Origin: JANYCG01 sp031418395
GTDB taxonomy: Bacteria > Pseudomonadota > Gammaproteobacteria > Burkholderiales > Burkholderiaceae_C
Assembly (NCBI GenBank): GCA_031418395.1
Contig: JANOXL010000398.1
Coordinates: 1 to 30,881 of the forward strand
Length of the DNA: 30,881 bases
Direction: 5' to 3'
Each line of letters opens with the position of its first letter. Position 1 is the stretch's first letter. A program made the position numbers and the translations under genes. Below, in pieces: positions 24,400 through 30,881 of this stretch. The notes under the pieces are model-generated. The model saw only the letters and a list, made by a program, of their open reading frames with translations, searched no databases and was not told the DNA's origin.

Positions 24400-25701
24400 C
24401 TAAGCCTGTGAGCGGCCATGCGCCTGAACACGTGGTCGCGCTGGGGATCTGCCGTTTGAATGCATGGTGGGCTGGTTGGCAGCCACAACGTCTCCCAAAT
24501 CGTCCATAACCTCCTGCAGGCGCGAAACGGCCTGCCCAATGCGTGCGACCGGCGGTGGCGCTTTGCACAAATGCCGCTTGGGGTCGTTCAAAGCGTCGTG
24601 ATCGAGCGTAATGCCGTGACGGGCGAGTTTGGCGCTGATGCCGCTTTGGTGCGAGCGCAACATCTGGCGGGTTTGCTGGTAGGCGTGTTCGGCCAGGTGG
24701 CGCCGCTGCCCATAACTGAAGGTGTTGGCCAGGTACAACTCGGGGTCGCGGTGGTCCGGCTCAATCAAAATCAAATCGGTCTCGGGGTAGGCGCGCTCGT
24801 AGTGTTTCATGCCCAGCTCCATGCGGGAGTGGATCATCGAGCGAAAGGTTTGGCTCAATACGGCGGGCAAACCACCGTCCACAATGCGCGGGATGCTGCG
24901 TTTCTCGGAGGCCAGGCCGCGTTGCATGACTTTAGGCTGCTGTGGCGCGGTCGCGTCAAAAGGCACCAATGGATTGAGGCACAACATCAAATCGACGCCG
25001 TCGTCCATGGCCACTGAGGCGTGCATGGTTTTTTTCAGCGCGCCGTCCACGTAGTAGTGGTCGTCTATTTCCACCGGAGGGAACAAGCCCGGCAGGGCCG
25101 CACTGGCTTGCACGGCTTGTGAGATCGGCACGTGGTCCCAGCCGGGGCGACCGAATGGAGCGGAGGCGCCACTGTCGAGGTTGGTGGCGACCAAGGTCAA
25201 TTTGGTTTTGAGCTTGCGAAAATCGTTGGTGCGGCCGGCCTTTGAAAACAGTTTGGCCAATTGCACGTCAATCTGCTCGTTGGAGAAGACGCCTGTGGGT
25301 AAACCTGCGCCCAGCCGCTCCAGCACCTGCGTAACGGACTTGCCTTGCACCATAAGCCGCCACGCCGCTGACAACAACAAGCCCGGTGCCATGACGGCAC
25401 GGCGGGCAAACTCGCTGTAGGCGGGGGTCATCAGCCACGAAGGGTCAAATATTTCAGACGGCGCTTCATCACTCTGGATGAAGGAGGCGCACAACTCACG
25501 CGGCGTAATGCCATTGGCCAGACTGGCGGCGATGAAGCCACCGGCGGACACACCCACGTAATGATCCAGTGCGGTGAAGTCGATGCCGGTCAGCGAGTCG
25601 TCCAGCGCACACAGCGCCCCAATTTCATAGATGGCGCCCAAAGGGCCACCACCCGCCAGCGCCAGAGCGATTCTGGGCGGACGATTTGTCAAAGGCTTCA
25701 A
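24400..25701 (-). CDS. Patatin-like phospholipase/lipid hydrolase
   Basis: A 433-aa member of the patatin family, which uses a Ser-Asp dyad to cut acyl esters. The oxyanion loop GGGPLG (17-22), nucleophile GVSAGG with S52 and catalytic D219 in YVDGALKK are all visible. There is no signal peptide, so it acts in the cytoplasm. Start codon is TTG at 25701, 4 nt after the phasin stop, or possibly the TTG three codons later; no ATG is available before the domain. The last 30 residues are Arg/Pro/Ala-rich and variable. Tight linkage to a phasin suggests action on storage granules (polyhydroxyalkanoate or neutral lipid), which is inference. Confidence 0.9.
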   Translation of the reverse strand: MKPLTNRPPRIALALAGGGPLGAIYEIGALCALDDSLTGIDFTALDHYVGVSAGGFIAASLANGITPRELCASFIQSDEAPSEIFDPSWLMTPAYSEFARRAVMAPGLLLSAAWRLMVQGKSVTQVLERLGAGLPTGVFSNEQIDVQLAKLFSKAGRTNDFRKLKTKLTLVATNLDSGASAPFGRPGWDHVPISQAVQASAALPGLFPPVEIDDHYYVDGALKKTMHASVAMDDGVDLMLCLNPLVPFDATAPQQPKVMQRGLASEKRSIPRIVDGGLPAVLSQTFRSMIHSRMELGMKHYERAYPETDLILIEPDHRDPELYLANTFSYGQRRHLAEHAYQQTRQMLRSHQSGISAKLARHGITLDHDALNDPKRHLCKAPPPVARIGQAVSRLQEVMDDLGDVVAANQPTMHSNGRSPARPRVQAHGRSQA

Positions 25702-25705
25702 TTGC

Positions 25706-26266
25706 TCAGGCTGCCTTGCGAGTGCGCTTGGCGGCTGGTTTGGCAGCGGCCTTCACGGGGGATTTGGCGGAAGTTGCTGAGGAAGCCTTTGTGGCAGTTT
25801 TGGCGGAAGCTTTGGCAACGGGTTTGGCCGCAGCGCCGCCAGACAGCGCCTGCACACTGGCGTTGAGCGCGTCGATACGGGCAATCAGGGCGTCAATGTC
25901 TTTGGACGAAGGCACGCCAAGTTTGTTCAGCGCCTTGGAGACGCGTTCTTCAAAGATGTTCTCCAGCTTGTCCCATTGGCCAGTGGCTTTTGAGGTGATG
26001 TCGCCGGCCATGGCCGTCATCCGGCTGGTGGCTTCCGAGAGTTTCTCTTCAGCCGCACTTTGGGTTTTGCGCTGCAAGTTGGTGCCTTCTTTGACCAGGG
26101 TTTCAAAGGCTTTGGTGCCCTCGGCTTGGGCTTTGGCAAATGCGCCCAAACCGGCTTGCCAGATTTGTTGGGCCGAATCTTTCACGGCGCCCGGCAAATG
26201 CAGGTTGTGCAAACCCGCCATGCCCGAAGGTTTTGCCTCGGCATTTTTTTGAATCTTTTTGACCAT
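25706..26266 (-). CDS. Phasin, PHA granule-associated protein (PhaF/PhaI type)
   Basis: A 186-aa amphipathic protein that coats polyhydroxyalkanoate granules. Residues about 25-140 form the phasin domain with DSAQQIWQAGLGAFAKAQAEG, LVKEGTNLQRKTQ and IFEERVSKALNKLGVPSSKDI. The last 45 residues are an Ala/Lys/Pro repeat tail like histone H1, which in PhaF binds DNA and links granules to the nucleoid. I chose ATG 26266: AAGGAG sits 6 nt before it, whereas the ATG at 26272 directly abuts AAGGAG. It is the first gene of a phasin-patatin-tetR set and diverges from the acyl-CoA reductase gene. Confidence 0.92.
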   Translation of the reverse strand: MVKKIQKNAEAKPSGMAGLHNLHLPGAVKDSAQQIWQAGLGAFAKAQAEGTKAFETLVKEGTNLQRKTQSAAEEKLSEATSRMTAMAGDITSKATGQWDKLENIFEERVSKALNKLGVPSSKDIDALIARIDALNASVQALSGGAAAKPVAKASAKTATKASSATSAKSPVKAAAKPAAKRTRKAA

Positions 26267-26518
26267 CGCCATCTCCTTGGAATTGTGTATCGTGCGCTTT
26301 GCACCGATAACTTGACTGTAAGCGCGCCATCGGCCCGCGTGTAGGGGAGCGACACTAAAGTGAGGGGCCGAAAAGTCGGTGAAGACCCTTGCTTCCTTCC
26401 CTTTTTCACCAGCGGGACGGGTTTTCGCTAGGTAGGTCTGTGGGGTACTATCAGCAAAATCAGTGCTTTAGGCTTCGCCTTTTATCTTCCCCGTATTTAG
26501 CTACAACTGGAGTTCAGC

Positions 26519-28516
26519 ATGCAGTATTTTGTCACCGGCGCCACAGGTTTTATTGGTAAACGACTCGTCAAAAAACTGTTGGAACGCAAAGGCGCTGTGG
26601 TGCATTTTTTGATGCGCGAAGCCAGTAAAGACAAGGTGGCGGGACTGCGCGAATATTGGGGTGTGAGTGCTGCGCGGGCTGTGCCGGTGTATGGCGACTT
26701 GACGAGCAAAAAGCTGGGTGTGGCGAGCGATGCCATCAAGGCGCTCAAAGGCCAAATCGACCATTTTTACCACCTGGCGGCGGTGTACGACCTGAGTGCC
26801 GACGAAGCCAGCCAGGTCGCTGTGAACGTTGACGGGACTCGCAATACCTGTGACTTTGCCAAAGCCATCGACGCAGGGCATTTTCACCATGTCAGCTCCA
26901 TTGCTGCTGCTGGTTTGTATGAAGGCGTGTTTCGAGAAGACATGTTTGATGAGGCCGAGAACTACGAGCACCCGTATTTCATGACCAAACACGAGAGTGA
27001 AAAAATCGTGCGCAAAGAGTACAAAGGTGCCTGGACGGTGTACCGCCCAGCCTTTGTGGTGGGCGACAGCGTGACGGGCGAGATTGACATGGTCGATGGC
27101 CCGTATTACTTCTTCAAACTCATCCAGCGCATGCGGCAGATTTTGCCGCCGTGGATGCCGTCGATTGGCATTGAAGGCGGGCGCATCAACATCGTGCCAG
27201 TGGACTTCGTCGTCAAGTGTATTGACCACCTGAGCCACGGCAAAGAGATCAAAGGCAAGGCCTTCCACTTGGTAGACCCAGCTGGTTACCGCGTGGGCGA
27301 CGTGCTCGACATCTTCAGCAAGGCGGCCCACGCGCCCAAGATGAACCTCTTCATCAACGCGGCCTTGCTCGGTTTCATTCCGAAAAGCGTCAAGAAAGGC
27401 ATGATGGCCCTGGCCCCGGTGCGCCGTGTGCGCAACGCGGTCATGAAAGACCTCGGCCTGCCCGAAGACATTTTTGAGTTCGTGAACTGGCCCACGCGTT
27501 ATGACCGGCGCGACCTCGAGGCTGCGCTCAAGGGCAGCGGCATCGAATGCCCGAACCTCAAAGACTACGCCTGGGTGTTGTGGGACTACTGGGAGCGTCA
27601 CCTTGACCCGGCGCTCTTCATCGACCGCAGCCTGAAAGGCACGGTAGGCGGCAAAGTGGTGCTGATCACTGGCGGCTCTTCCGGCATCGGCCTCTCAGCC
27701 GCCTGCCGTTTTGCCGAAGCCGGTGCCACCGTGGTGATCTGCGCGCGTGGCGAGGATCAGTTGGCCGAAGCCAAAAAAACCATTCAGGAAGCTGGTGGAA
27801 AAGACGCCCAAGTCTTCACCTACCCGGTGGACATTGTGGACGAGGCGCAATGCTCCGCGTTCGTCAAAACGCTGGAAAAAAACCATGGCGGTGTGGATTT
27901 CCTCATCAACAACGCGGGCCGCTCGATCCGCCGCGCCATTGAAGCCAGCTACGACCGCTTCCACGACTTTGAGCGCACCATGGCACTCAACTATTTCGGC
28001 GCGCTGCGGATCACCATGGGCCTTTTGCCGGGCATGGTGGCCAAACGCAAGGGCCATATCGTCAATATCAGCTCCATCAGCGTGTTGGTCAACGCACCGC
28101 GTTTTAGCGCGTACGTGGCCAGCAAGGCTGCGCTCGATGCGTGGACCAGCTGCGCCGCCTGTGAATACGCCGACCAGGGCGTGACCTTCACCACCATCAA
28201 GATGCCGCTGGTGCGCACGCCGATGACAGCGCCCACCAAAATTTACGACAGCATGCCGCTCTTGATGCCCGAAGAAGCCGCTGACATGATCATCCGCGCC
28301 TGTGTGGACAAACCCGTCGAGATCGCCACCCGCCTGGGCACGTCGGTCGGCCTGCTGCATGTCGCCGCCCCGCGCGTCGCGCAGATCATGATGAACACCA
28401 CCTTCCGCATGTTCCCCGACAGCGCAGCGGCCAAAGGCGACAAAGGCGATAAAAAGCCCTCACTCTCGCCCGAGGCGATTGCGATGGCTTCGATGATGCA
28501 GGGGATTCATTTCTGA
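26519..28516 (+). CDS. Fatty acyl-CoA reductase, fused two-domain SDR (fatty-alcohol forming)
   Basis: A 665-aa fusion of two Rossmann domains. The N-terminal extended-SDR half has GATGFIG (7-13), HVSSIAAAGL (124-133) and Y153/K157 in YFMTK. The C-terminal classical-SDR half has GGSSGIG (385-391), NNAG (464-467), S518/S519 and Y532/K536 in YVASK. The arrangement, length and linker segment (DYWERHLDPALF) closely resemble the Marinobacter acyl-CoA reductase Maqu_2507 (about 660 aa), which takes acyl-CoA through the aldehyde to a fatty alcohol using NADPH; this comparison is from memory. ATG 26519 follows TGGAGTTCAGC. Next to a phasin and a lipase, it points to wax-ester or fatty-alcohol metabolism tied to storage granules. 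Homologues are often annotated only as SDR oxidoreductases. Confidence 0.88.
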   Translation: MQYFVTGATGFIGKRLVKKLLERKGAVVHFLMREASKDKVAGLREYWGVSAARAVPVYGDLTSKKLGVASDAIKALKGQIDHFYHLAAVYDLSADEASQVAVNVDGTRNTCDFAKAIDAGHFHHVSSIAAAGLYEGVFREDMFDEAENYEHPYFMTKHESEKIVRKEYKGAWTVYRPAFVVGDSVTGEIDMVDGPYYFFKLIQRMRQILPPWMPSIGIEGGRINIVPVDFVVKCIDHLSHGKEIKGKAFHLVDPAGYRVGDVLDIFSKAAHAPKMNLFINAALLGFIPKSVKKGMMALAPVRRVRNAVMKDLGLPEDIFEFVNWPTRYDRRDLEAALKGSGIECPNLKDYAWVLWDYWERHLDPALFIDRSLKGTVGGKVVLITGGSSGIGLSAACRFAEAGATVVICARGEDQLAEAKKTIQEAGGKDAQVFTYPVDIVDEAQCSAFVKTLEKNHGGVDFLINNAGRSIRRAIEASYDRFHDFERTMALNYFGALRITMGLLPGMVAKRKGHIVNISSISVLVNAPRFSAYVASKAALDAWTSCAACEYADQGVTFTTIKMPLVRTPMTAPTKIYDSMPLLMPEEAADMIIRACVDKPVEIATRLGTSVGLLHVAAPRVAQIMMNTTFRMFPDSAAAKGDKGDKKPSLSPEAIAMASMMQGIHF

Positions 28517-28605
28517 GTTGAACTTTAAGTGAGGAGACCTTCGGCAATATCCTCAGTTCCGATCTGGGGCGATCCACTGAGGTTGCAACAGGAGATTGCC
28601 ACTCT

Positions 28606-29436
28606 TTGGGGCACCTGCTCGTGATTCTCGATGACTGGGAGGATGAACCTCAAGAACCTGAACGGGTCAGAGATCAAGAAATTGACCACGCTTCATCGAG
28701 CGTTCAAGCTCTTTTTGATGCTGAACAATCTCGGGTTTTCTACTCCACTGAAATTGAAACGCGACTCGAGCGAACCCACTTTCATTGGATTACTGCCAAG
28801 GCCTTGCTAGAGCTCAGCAGGGCTGGAAGAATCCAAACAGAGCGGAGAGTTGTACAAGGCAAACAAGTCAATTTTTATGCTCACAAGAAATACAGATATT
28901 ACAGACGTGAGTTAGAGCAAAAGATCCTGTTTTTGACCGATATTTTTGACCCTGAATTCACCCATGCAGTGGGTACTACTGCTGAGCTAATGTTCGACTC
29001 GGCGCTCGCAAGTAAGCAGTTCTTGATAAAAGCAAAAAATGCTACCAAGTGGCAAGGAAAAATTTGGACTGAATCCAATCACAACCTCGATCGGATAGTT
29101 TCACGGGACGGAGTTGATTACGGTATCGAAATCAAAAACACTCAAAATTACATCAATCGTGAAGAATTAGCTTTGAAGCTCAGGATGTGCCGAGCCCTAG
29201 ACCTACGACCACTGTTTATCCTGAGATTCGCGCCCAAGACGTACATGCATATGATCGCAAAACAGGGCGGTTTTGGCCTGTTATTTGAAGAGCAAATCTA
29301 CCCAATGGGGTACAAATCATTGATGGCGAAAGTTCGACGGGAATTGGGACTGAAAGTGCAATCCCCCAGAGAAATCAAAGATGGCGATATGCAACGGCTA
29401 GAAAACTGGCACTTAAAAAAGCTCAGCAACTACTAG
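28606..29436 (+). CDS. Orphan nuclease candidate: winged-helix plus PD-(D/E)XK-like domain
   Basis: A 276-aa protein I cannot assign to a named family. Residues about 30-95 look like a winged helix (FYSTEIETRL, ITAKALLELSRAGRI, then a beta wing QGKQVNFYAHKKY). Residues about 120-215 fit a PD-(D/E)XK nuclease core: E127 in a helix, then NLDRIVSRDGVDYGIEIKN with D162, E175 and K177, followed by an alpha-beta segment ending in PLFILRFAP. A TTG start at 28606 (GGAG 11 nt upstream) or GTG at 28621 is used; no ATG fits. GC is clearly lower than in the preceding reductase gene, suggesting transfer. No methylase or partner gene adjoins. Resolvase-like or defence roles are both possible. Confidence 0.7.
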   Translation: MGHLLVILDDWEDEPQEPERVRDQEIDHASSSVQALFDAEQSRVFYSTEIETRLERTHFHWITAKALLELSRAGRIQTERRVVQGKQVNFYAHKKYRYYRRELEQKILFLTDIFDPEFTHAVGTTAELMFDSALASKQFLIKAKNATKWQGKIWTESNHNLDRIVSRDGVDYGIEIKNTQNYINREELALKLRMCRALDLRPLFILRFAPKTYMHMIAKQGGFGLLFEEQIYPMGYKSLMAKVRRELGLKVQSPREIKDGDMQRLENWHLKKLSNY

Positions 29437-29500
29437 TACACTCGTATTCAGGGCGGAACGAAAAAATCCTTTACAAATCAATAGGTTACTAGTTGTGCTC

Positions 29501-29524
29501 TGTGAATTAACACTTCAATTCACA
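29501..29524. repeat. Perfect inverted repeat downstream of the nuclease gene
   Basis: TGTGAATT-N8-AATTCACA, 8-bp arms, with no U-tract on either strand. It lies in the AT-rich space 29437-29555, which also contains three copies of ACTAGT. It could be an operator or part of a lost element. I see nothing else in this space. Confidence 0.4.
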
Positions 29525-29555
29525 CAACAATCCCTTGAAACGTGGACTTAGAAAA

Positions 29556-29660
29556 CTAGTGTTCAGCCGGTAGGGCAAAAGTGTGAATTCCTTTGTGACC
29601 AATCACAGCCAAAATCACCGCCAATTTCTGCGGAAGCTGCGCGTCAACGAGAAATTTTAC
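29556..29660 (-). pseudogene. Truncated DUF5615 (PIN-like) toxin remnant
   Basis: Directly after the DUF433 stop, and overlapping it, a frame reads KFLVDAQLPQKLAVIL and GHKGIHTFALPAEH before a TAG at 29558-29556. This is the recognisable N-terminus of DUF5615 PIN-like toxins (usually about 115 residues), ended after about 34 codons. The expected start codon is GTA, not GTG or ATG. Both defects indicate an inactive toxin gene. Confidence 0.65.
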
Positions 29661-29878
29661 GCCGCCAGCAATTCAATGCGATTGGTTTTAGCAAGGCGCG
29701 CGGCGTAGTCCAGTGCGGCGTAAATGTCTTCGGACTCAAGGTCTGTGTAGTCGCCCAAAATGTCGGCCACTGTCATGCCGCTGGCCAGCCATTCCAGCAC
29801 GGTTTCGACCGGATAACGCATCCCACGAATGCAGGGCTTGCCGTGGCAAACATCAGGATCAGTGGTGATTCGATTCAT
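29657..29878 (-). CDS. DUF433 antitoxin
   Basis: A 73-aa protein with the DUF433 winged-helix signature: CHGKPCIRGMRYPVETVLEWL, SGMTVADILGDYTDLESEDIYAALDYAA. Proteins of this family act as antitoxins and DNA-binding repressors for PIN-like DUF5615 toxins encoded just downstream, and here only a toxin fragment remains. ATG 29878 gives the family N-terminus (MNRITTDPDVCHGKPCI); the frame is open further upstream but without homology. An orphan antitoxin like this can persist as a regulator or as protection against related toxins. Confidence 0.88.
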   Translation of the reverse strand: MNRITTDPDVCHGKPCIRGMRYPVETVLEWLASGMTVADILGDYTDLESEDIYAALDYAARLAKTNRIELLAA

Positions 29879-30032
29879 GTCGGGTTTTAATGGAAATTTG
29901 AAAGTGGTCAATGTCCAGAATACTACGACTTGACGGGCTTGGCAATGTGCTGAGGCGCTCGTTTGGCAATCTAGCTGGGCATTGAGAATGTGAAGGCACT
30001 GGGAGAAATAATTTGCAATTGGCTCAAATAAA

Positions 30033-30141
30033 ACCCAAATTGGGTACGTCAATGATCGTACCGATTGAAATTCGGATTATTTTGAAAATTTTGATCTCCA
30101 AGTCACGTAAAATTTAGTGTTCTTGCTATTGTCTATATAGC
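30033..30141 (-). repeat. Dispersed non-coding element, diverged copy 3 (upstream of the BON-like gene)
   Basis: On the minus strand it begins with GCTAT-N7-ATAGC (30141-30125), continues with a 36-nt block that matches copy 2 without gaps at about 23 positions (sharing TTCAAAAT), and ends near a perfect palindrome ACCCAA-N-TTGGGT (30033-30045) in place of the TTAAC palindrome. The space 30053-30205 otherwise holds no gene that I can see. Confidence 0.5.
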
Positions 30142-30205
30142 GTCGAGATGGCCGATCAAACAACTCGTCAAAGCCCTAAACTTTCGGTTTCGCTTGGAGT
30201 ACCGC

Positions 30206-30784
30206 TTGAAACCCTGCATCGCAATGGCCATCCAACCCGCACTTGCGTTCACGCTCACGTTGGCCGCCAGTATGATAGGTTTGGCCCAAACCGAGGTGCA
30301 GACGGCTCCTGGCGAGTTGCAAAACCGCTTCAACGACCCGTTTTTCCAATTCACCACGGTGATTCCAGACTGCCCGATGCCGCTGGGGCCATTGATCACG
30401 GCGGCTGAGCAGGTGGCACAAGCGGCGCGGCGCGCCCAGAAGGACGTCAGTTGCGTGCAGGCGGGTAGTTGCGACAAACCCAATGCCTTTGCGTACGACG
30501 CCGACATCGCGGCGGCGCTGAGGAAAGCGCTGAACGTGACGCAGCTGTACACCCATTCTCCTTTGGTCAACTCATCGCTATGGGCCACTGTGCAAGGCCG
30601 GGTGGTGACCATTGAAGGCTGCGTCGCGGGTGATGTGCCCTTGGGTTTTGACCACGTCTTCATCAGTCGAGCGATTGAAACCATGGTGATGGGCTTGCCC
30701 AATGTGGTGCAGGGTGTGGCCTTGATCCGCACCAGCGAGCAGGCAAGGGCGGGGGCGGCGGTGCCTTACCGGGTGCGGCCCTGA
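30206..30784 (+). CDS. Exported BON-like domain protein
   Basis: A 192-aa protein with a likely signal peptide (MKPCIAMAIQPALAFTLTLAASMIGLAQ). A central Cys pair (SCVQAGSC) is followed by a C-terminal domain of about 80 residues: YDADIAAALRKAL, LWATVQGRVVTIEGCV and a helix FISRAIETMVMGLPNV. This matches the BON pattern (alpha, then beta-hairpin G-x-V-T-I-x-G-x-V), found in periplasmic or outer-membrane stress proteins. I chose the TTG at 30206 because GGAG lies 6 nt upstream and it supplies the basic n-region; ATG 30224 or TTG 30194 are alternatives. Function unknown beyond probable envelope location. Confidence 0.65.
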   Translation: MKPCIAMAIQPALAFTLTLAASMIGLAQTEVQTAPGELQNRFNDPFFQFTTVIPDCPMPLGPLITAAEQVAQAARRAQKDVSCVQAGSCDKPNAFAYDADIAAALRKALNVTQLYTHSPLVNSSLWATVQGRVVTIEGCVAGDVPLGFDHVFISRAIETMVMGLPNVVQGVALIRTSEQARAGAAVPYRVRP

Positions 30785-30866
30785 GCTGGGTTTCACCACT
30801 TGTAACGCCGTTTTGCGCTGTTTGATGGCCACGCCAGCCAGCAAAAATTTGCCATTTGCGTTATGA

Positions 30867-30881
30867 TTGACGTTTACGTAA
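30867..30881. promoter_or_regulatory. Palindromic operator-like site at the window edge
   Basis: TTGACGTTTACGTAA is nearly palindromic (TTgACGT-TTACGTAA type) and resembles binding sites of the MerR-family regulator LiuR, which controls branched-chain amino acid degradation in proteobacteria. It lies at the last base of the window, so the regulated gene would be to the right. Recognition is from memory of the motif. Confidence 0.35.

Noticed and set aside
28530..28555. Inverted repeat TGAGGA/TCCTCA after the acyl-CoA reductase gene as a terminator
   Set aside because: The loop is 14 nt and no U-tract follows on either strand.
29431..29560. Three ACTAGT copies as attachment or recombination sites
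   Set aside because: A 6-mer repeated in AT-rich DNA is weak evidence; no integrase or longer direct repeat accompanies it.
1..30881. CRISPR array, tRNA genes or transposase
   Set aside because: I saw no regularly spaced repeats, no cloverleaf-like sequence and no DDE or HUH transposase motif in any frame I read.

Overview
The window looks like a chromosomal stretch of a betaproteobacterium, most likely a member of the Comamonadaceae (Rhodoferax/Polaromonas-like). This rests on the high-GC core genes, the divergent rpsT/murJ pair, a DUF3579 gene, a PhaF/PhaI-type phasin, and a GC-rich intergenic repeat between argF and argD of a kind I associate with that family. The taxonomic call is inference. 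I saw no rRNA, tRNA, CRISPR array or insertion-sequence transposase.

Layout. Positions 1-592 hold the 5' part of an SMP-30/gluconolactonase gene. A lower-GC island follows (593-2990): a putative operon of an uncharacterised 427-aa protein, a DUF2384 Xre-type antitoxin and a RES-domain toxin. From 2995 to 12771, on the minus strand, lies a four-gene RND efflux operon, mdtA-mdtB-(286-bp gap)-mdtC-outer-membrane lipoprotein. Next come tryptophan catabolism genes (kynU, a secreted alpha/beta hydrolase, kynA), a small unknown gene, and arginine synthesis genes (argF, argD). A core block follows: DUF3579, rpsT, murJ, sirB1. A storage-lipid block (23655-28516) carries a TetR regulator, a patatin-like lipase, a phasin and a fused fatty acyl-CoA reductase. 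The right end (28606-30881) is accessory: an orphan PD-(D/E)XK-like nuclease, a DUF433 antitoxin with a truncated DUF5615 toxin, a BON-like exported protein, and a palindrome at the window edge.

Most notable observations. (1) The RES-Xre toxin-antitoxin pair is preceded, with matching ribosome-binding sites, by a putative TIM-barrel protein. Its C-terminal Cys/His cluster recalls tRNA-guanine transglycosylases, so this may be a three-component module. (2) A dispersed non-coding element of about 118 nt, bounded by a GCTAT-N7-ATAGC hairpin and a second palindrome, occurs as diverged copies at 7684-7802, 16878-16995 and about 30033-30141; one copy splits mdtB from mdtC. The 17-nt hairpin motif alone occurs twice more. 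(3) A terminator-like hairpin with a U-tract lies in the argD leader and suggests attenuation. (4) The DUF433 antitoxin has outlived its toxin, which is cut to about 34 codons. All identifications come from reading motifs by eye; no database search was run.
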